From Sutcliffiella horikoshii (GTDB taxonomy: Bacteria > Bacillota > Bacilli > Bacillales > Bacillaceae_I): a stretch of 64,000 bases of DNA. The stretch covers positions 124,001 through 188,000 of the forward strand of contig NZ_JAIVKY010000001.1 in NCBI RefSeq assembly GCF_020524325.1, read 5' to 3'. The notes below the pieces were generated by a model that worked only from the letters and a program-made list of their open reading frames with translations, did no database searches and was not told the origin of the DNA. Shown piece after piece: positions 60,490 to 64,000 of this stretch. Both the position numbers and the translations under genes were made by a program. Position 1 is the stretch's first letter. Each line of letters begins with the position of its first letter.

Positions 60490-61281
60490 TTATTTTTGTC
60501 GAAAAGCCTTGCCTCCGAATTTTTCCACCACACCAGGAAATACTTGATACAGTTTGCTGGCCATGTTCATCCAACCAGGAAGATTAATTTCCCGGGTGCG
60601 TGTGAACATCGCATCTGCTATCCGCTTGGCAACGTAATCTGGCTCAAGCATCCACTTATCTACTTTCTGCTTATAGCTTCCAGATGAATCCGCAATGTCA
60701 AAAAACTCTGTCCTAATTGGACCGGGGTTAACGGATGTTACAAAAATATTGGTATCATGAAGCTCCATTCGCATGCTGTTAGTAAAGCCGAGAACAGCAT
60801 GCTTCGTTGCTGCATACACACTCGACTTCGGTGTCGCAATCTTCCCAGCCTGTGAAGCAATATTAATGATATGCCCTTGATTTTGCTCAAGCATGGACGG
60901 CAAGACCATTTTTGTACAAGCAATCAAACCATACACATTGACCTCAAACATTCCACTCATATCATCAAGGGAAAGATCCGCAATATCATCAAATTTTCCG
61001 TACCCAGCATTGTTTACCAACACATCCACAGCAGGAATCTCGGTCATTAGTCGCTTGAAAGTATGCTCAATGTCCGCCTGTTTACGAACATCCAATTGAT
61101 AAAAAGGCGCTTCTATTTGATGATTCATCTTTATCTGCGCTGCTACCTGTTCCAACTTATCCAAGGATCGTGCCATTAGTACCGGAGTAGCTCCTCGCTT
61201 GGCAACCTCAAGAGCAAGTGCTTTCCCAATTCCACCTGAAGCACCGGTGATTACAATATATTTACCTTGAAGACTAGCCAT
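60490..61281 (-). CDS. yqjQ: Short-chain dehydrogenase/reductase (YqjQ-like)
   Basis: The protein has 263 residues. The cofactor site is 'IVITGASGGIGKALALE', the NNAG motif is 'LVNNAGYGKF', and the catalytic Ser-Tyr-Lys are in 'NIASQAGKIATPKSSVYAATKHA' (S then YAATK). It agrees in position and character with B. subtilis YqjQ. The substrate is unknown. It starts 3 bp after the stop of the yqjP-like gene, so the two form an operon. Confidence 0.92.
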   Translation of the reverse strand: MASLQGKYIVITGASGGIGKALALEVAKRGATPVLMARSLDKLEQVAAQIKMNHQIEAPFYQLDVRKQADIEHTFKRLMTEIPAVDVLVNNAGYGKFDDIADLSLDDMSGMFEVNVYGLIACTKMVLPSMLEQNQGHIINIASQAGKIATPKSSVYAATKHAVLGFTNSMRMELHDTNIFVTSVNPGPIRTEFFDIADSSGSYKQKVDKWMLEPDYVAKRIADAMFTRTREINLPGWMNMASKLYQVFPGVVEKFGGKAFRQK

Positions 61282-61284
61282 CGC

Positions 61285-62262
61285 TTACTTCCCTCCTGCT
61301 AAATACGTATATGGCTTGGATGATGCATCTTCTATTATCAAGCCCTTATCAAGAAGATAATCCACCTGACCGATGGTTTCAGAAAGTGTCAGTAGCAGTT
61401 GTTTTTCGTAAACAGATTTAAAAAGGTACTGACAGATCTCATAGGCAGTGGCAGGCTGATCTTTGAGGTAGTTTAATACCTTGTTTGCACGTTTATCCTG
61501 CTGCTTCAATCGGGTCTTTAATAATTCCGGAACATTTTCAACAATATCTCCGTGCCCTGGCAGCACCCGTTTTATCGGCAAACGTCTTATTTTTTCAATA
61601 GAGTGAATGTAATCCAGCATTGCTTTCTTCCGTTCCGTTTCGTCGACATAAGGCGGCTCCACCAACGGATTTGGTGAGATATCCGCTAAAATTAAATCTC
61701 CACCGATTAATGTTCCACTCTTCTCATCAAATAACACAAGATGGCTGCTTGCATGTCCTGGTGTTTCCATGATGCGCCAATTTGCCAAGCCGTCCAAGCG
61801 ATCTCCTTCTCCAATGAAGGAAGTGAGCCCCCTGCGACAAGCGAAACGTAGTGGCTTATCAATGGCATCCAATACAGGATAAAAGCGTTCCTCAACACCC
61901 ATCTGTTCAAACAAATCTTTATAATAAACCTCATGAGTCGAAAAATAACGATGATCCTGCGTCATCCAAGGATGTGCACGCTTGTGCCCGTAAACAGGGA
62001 TATTGGATGGAAAATAGTCCAATAAACCAACATGATCAGGGTGATGATGTGTCACTATCACTTGATCAATGTCTAATACCTTCAATCCATGATTGCTCAA
62101 CTCTCGTTGAAAAATTTCCCAAGCTTCCATCGTTTTCACACCAGCATCCACCAGTGTCACTTTATCGGTAATGATAATGTAAGTATGTACGTCCCCAACC
62201 GCAAACGGAGTCGGGATTGTAATTTGTTTGATCTCTTGCTTACAAGAAACGTCGTTCATCAT
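61285..62262 (-). CDS. yqjP: Metallo-beta-lactamase-fold hydrolase (YqjP-like)
   Basis: This 325-residue protein has the MBL metal motif 'VIVTHHHPDHVGLL' (HxHxDH, near residues 70-75), 'METPGHASSHLVLFDE' with the third His, 'LIGGDLIL' with the bridging Asp, and 'RVLPGHGDIV' with the last His. A C-terminal winged-helix-like region follows ('AYEICQYLFKSVYEKQLLLTL' in part). It matches YqjP of B. subtilis, which lies between proI and yqjQ. The substrate is unknown. Confidence 0.92.
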   Translation of the reverse strand: MMNDVSCKQEIKQITIPTPFAVGDVHTYIIITDKVTLVDAGVKTMEAWEIFQRELSNHGLKVLDIDQVIVTHHHPDHVGLLDYFPSNIPVYGHKRAHPWMTQDHRYFSTHEVYYKDLFEQMGVEERFYPVLDAIDKPLRFACRRGLTSFIGEGDRLDGLANWRIMETPGHASSHLVLFDEKSGTLIGGDLILADISPNPLVEPPYVDETERKKAMLDYIHSIEKIRRLPIKRVLPGHGDIVENVPELLKTRLKQQDKRANKVLNYLKDQPATAYEICQYLFKSVYEKQLLLTLSETIGQVDYLLDKGLIIEDASSKPYTYLAGGK

Positions 62263-62518
62263 AATCCCCTTTTAATTCGTTTTAGTATGTATATATGTAT
62301 GTTATGTACAATAAAATTATAACGAAATAATAGACCTATAATGGTAATTGAATAACCATTCAATTATAGAATGCACTAAATAAGGAAAAAAAGAAAGGGG
62401 TATTCCTGAATAACTAATAAAATTTCCCAGTTCATTTTTTTGAAATAACGTCAACTGCAATATAGGATTTTTGATTCAGCTTTCTCCAAAAAAATAAACA
62501 ATCGTGACAAATATCCCC

Positions 62519-62547
62519 TTGACTTTCCCCTCCTTCCGATGGATAAT
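62519..62547 (+). promoter_or_regulatory. Sigma-A-type promoter of proI
   Basis: TTGACT at 62519-62524 and GATAAT at 62542-62547 with a 17-bp spacer. The T-box leader starts just downstream. The region 62263-62518 between the divergent starts holds no gene and no other feature I can support. Confidence 0.78.
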
Positions 62548-62553
62548 GTATAA

Positions 62554-62797
62554 AATTACAAATGATAACGTGACGAATGGGACCAGTAAAATGCTGCAAG
62601 ATGAAAAGAGATGGAGGTTCACTGGCTGAAAGGCCTCCACATCCCCTGCACTTTTGAACCTACCCAGGAACAATCAGGTAAACCTGATCGCCTTCCCACG
62701 ATACGGGAATTAAAGCTGGGTTCAACTAACCAATTAAGGTGGTACCGCGGATAAGACCTATCCGTCCTTTTCTATAGGACAGATAGGTCTTTTTTCT
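62554..62797 (+). promoter_or_regulatory. T-box leader (proline-responsive) of proI
   Basis: The T-box sequence AATTAAGGTGGTACCGCGG lies at 62732-62750, followed by a terminator hairpin with arms AAGACCTATC / GATAGGTCTT and a T run ending near 62797. A Stem I with the loop GAACCTA has CCT at 62659-62661 as the specifier codon, i.e. proline. Uncharged tRNA-Pro should stabilise the antiterminator by pairing its CCA end with the TGG of the T-box and allow proI transcription. Confidence 0.93.
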
Positions 62798-62820
62798 ATT
62801 CTAAAAGGAGCGTGTTAACG

Positions 62821-63660
62821 ATGAAGATAGCATTTATTGGTGCCGGTTCCATGGCTGAAGCGATTATGGCCGGACTGTTAAAACAGGAAATCTGTACAAA
62901 AGAGAATATAACGGTGACAAATAAACAGGACCAACAACGTCTCGAAAGCCTTAAAAATAAATATGGCGTAACCATTATGGAAAATAAAGAAGCAACCGTA
63001 AAAGATGCAGATGTGATTTTCTTAGCCATGAAGCCTAAGGACGCAAAAGACGGAATTCAAGCAATCAAATCATATGTAACCAAAGAGCAACTGATCGTCT
63101 CCGTTCTTGCAGGCATCTCAACTGAAATCATCCAAGACCTTTTCAAACAAAAGATGCGCATCATCCGCTCCATGCCAAATACGTCAGCAGCCATTGGTTT
63201 ATCTGCAACTGCCATTGCAAAAGGTCACTTTGCTACTGCAGAAGACTTAGGGCTAGTACAATCATTGTTCTCAGCAATCGGTCTATGCACCATTGTGGAA
63301 GAAGACCAACTTCACGCTGTCACAGGCGTTTCCGGAAGCGGTCCTGCTTATATCTATTACATTGCAGAAGCGATGGAAAAAGCAGCATTGGCTCAAGGTT
63401 TGGATGTGGATGTTGCAAAGAAGCTCGTCAGTCAGACCTTGATTGGAGCCGCTCATATGCTGCAAGAAACAGATAAAGATGCAGAAGTCTTAAGAAGAGA
63501 AGTAACAAGTCCAGGCGGCACGACTCAACGAGGGATTTCATTGCTAGATGAAGGAAGAGTCTCTGAAGCATTTGAGAGTTGTATTGAAGGAGCGACAGAG
63601 CGCTCCAGAGAGATGGGAGAGGAAATGGCGGAGAAGATGAAAGAGAAAGCGTCGAAATAA
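62821..63660 (+). CDS. proI: Pyrroline-5-carboxylate reductase
   Basis: ATG at 62821 gives 279 residues, standard for ProI; GTG at 62812 is too close to the AAAGGAG site. The NAD(P) motif is 'IAFIGAGSMAEAIMAGLL', followed by 'VIFLAMKPKD', 'SVLAGIST', and the P5CR signature 'VTSPGGTTQRGISLLDEG'. It reduces pyrroline-5-carboxylate to proline. It is controlled by the T-box upstream. In B. subtilis the order is proI-yqjP-yqjQ in one direction; here proI is divergent from yqjP-yqjQ. Confidence 0.97.
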   Translation: MKIAFIGAGSMAEAIMAGLLKQEICTKENITVTNKQDQQRLESLKNKYGVTIMENKEATVKDADVIFLAMKPKDAKDGIQAIKSYVTKEQLIVSVLAGISTEIIQDLFKQKMRIIRSMPNTSAAIGLSATAIAKGHFATAEDLGLVQSLFSAIGLCTIVEEDQLHAVTGVSGSGPAYIYYIAEAMEKAALAQGLDVDVAKKLVSQTLIGAAHMLQETDKDAEVLRREVTSPGGTTQRGISLLDEGRVSEAFESCIEGATERSREMGEEMAEKMKEKASK

Positions 63661-63668
63661 GCCAATGC

Positions 63669-63723
63669 AAAAACACAGCACTTGGAAAAGGTTTCTTCAC
63701 CTTTTCCAAGTGCTGTGTTTTAA
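63669..63723. terminator. Strong bidirectional terminator
   Basis: Arms of about 22 bp (AAAACACAGCACTTGG at the left end, CCAAGTGCTGTGTTTT at the right end) with a short loop; 8 bp beyond the proI stop and before the convergent partial gene. Confidence 0.92.
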
Positions 63724-63733
63724 ATTGTCTAAT

Positions 63734-64000
63734 CTAATAACTATCATTCTCAGTTCTAGTTAGAACCGCTGATGACGCATCATAAATTTCTTTATAAATA
63801 AATGAACACTCTTCTTTATCAGAACAATCATTGTAGATATACTCTATAGTTAATGATGGACTTCTAGTTCCGCTCATGTTCCCCGCATTAATGTTAGAAT
63901 GATATGGCTCTGAATAATATGCCCGTTTTAGTGCAATATCACGTTCTGTAGTGGATTGTAATCGTTCAAAGCTCTTAGCCACATGCTCGTCCCACCCCTC
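63734..64000 (-). CDS. Unknown protein, N-terminus outside the window
   Basis: The frame is open from the right edge to a stop at 63734. The edge reads 'EGWDEHVAKSFERLQSTTER' and continues with 'YNDCSDKEECSFIYKEIYDASS', so a start at GTG 63982 is possible but an upstream start outside the window is more likely. Two Cys lie six residues apart in 'DCSDKEEC'. No family is recognised. Confidence 0.55.
   Translation of the reverse strand, partial: EGWDEHVAKSFERLQSTTERDIALKRAYYSEPYHSNINAGNMSGTRSPSLTIEYIYNDCSDKEECSFIYKEIYDASSAVLTRTENDSY

Noticed and set aside
1-64000. Prophage, transposon or tRNA-linked island
   Set aside because: No integrase, transposase, tRNA gene or attachment-site repeat was seen anywhere in the window.

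Overview
The base composition (roughly 38% G+C), strong GGAGG-type ribosome binding sites, frequent TTG/GTG starts, a T-box leader and DinR/LexA-like boxes all point to a Bacillaceae chromosome. The right part holds many orthologues of the Bacillus subtilis proI-yqjP-yqjQ ... yqjW-yqjX-yqzH ... yqkB-yqkC-yqkD neighbourhood, loosened by insertions. A secreted subtilase at 41.7 kb agrees, as far as I can recall that enzyme, with the KP-43 type of oxidation-stable alkaline protease over its whole 434-residue mature part. That suggests an alkaliphilic or alkali-tolerant Bacillus of the cohnii/halmapalus (Sutcliffiella) type. There are no rRNA, tRNA, phage or transposase genes and no CRISPR array.

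Layout. 0-8 kb, minus strand: a large membrane-anchored glycosidase-like protein that leaves the left edge; a tight five-gene operon (YdcF-like, peptidase E, PP2C-like phosphatase, Nudix, and an alpha/beta hydrolase fused to a YunG-like domain); and a second S51 peptidase. 9-12.7 kb: acetoacetate metabolism, with HMG-CoA lyase divergent from thiolase and the two CoA-transferase subunits. Together these convert HMG-CoA to acetyl-CoA. 12.7-36 kb: single genes and pairs of accessory character (acetyltransferases, VOC proteins, hydrolases, small membrane proteins, a YcgG-cupin fusion with a LysE exporter, an AGCS symporter, an XRE/membrane-protein pair, a secreted lipase), including two genes broken by one in-frame stop each (DinB-like, Nif3-like). 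36.3-36.8 kb: a 52-bp-period tandem array of palindromes. 36.9-41.5 kb: a Bce-type peptide-antibiotic sensing and resistance module. 41.7-43.6 kb: the alkaline protease. 44.4-46.7 kb: a MutS2 paralogue without the Smr nuclease domain, preceded by a promoter, a 7-codon leader peptide, large RNA hairpins and an intrinsic terminator. 46.7-47.5 kb: a HepT/MntA toxin-antitoxin pair. 47.6-64 kb: mostly housekeeping and stress genes (signal peptidase, HAD phosphatases, Fe-S proteins, radical SAM, SOS polymerase) ending with T-box-controlled proI.

The strongest candidates for undescribed biology are the apparent ribosome-sensing attenuator in front of the Smr-less MutS2 paralogue; the family of intergenic elements with an exact 21-bp beat, found at three places; the 52-bp palindrome array with a related two-copy form 23 kb away; and the five-gene YdcF/PepE/PP2C/Nudix/hydrolase-YunG operon. 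Functional calls rest on motifs and family knowledge read by eye. No database search was run.
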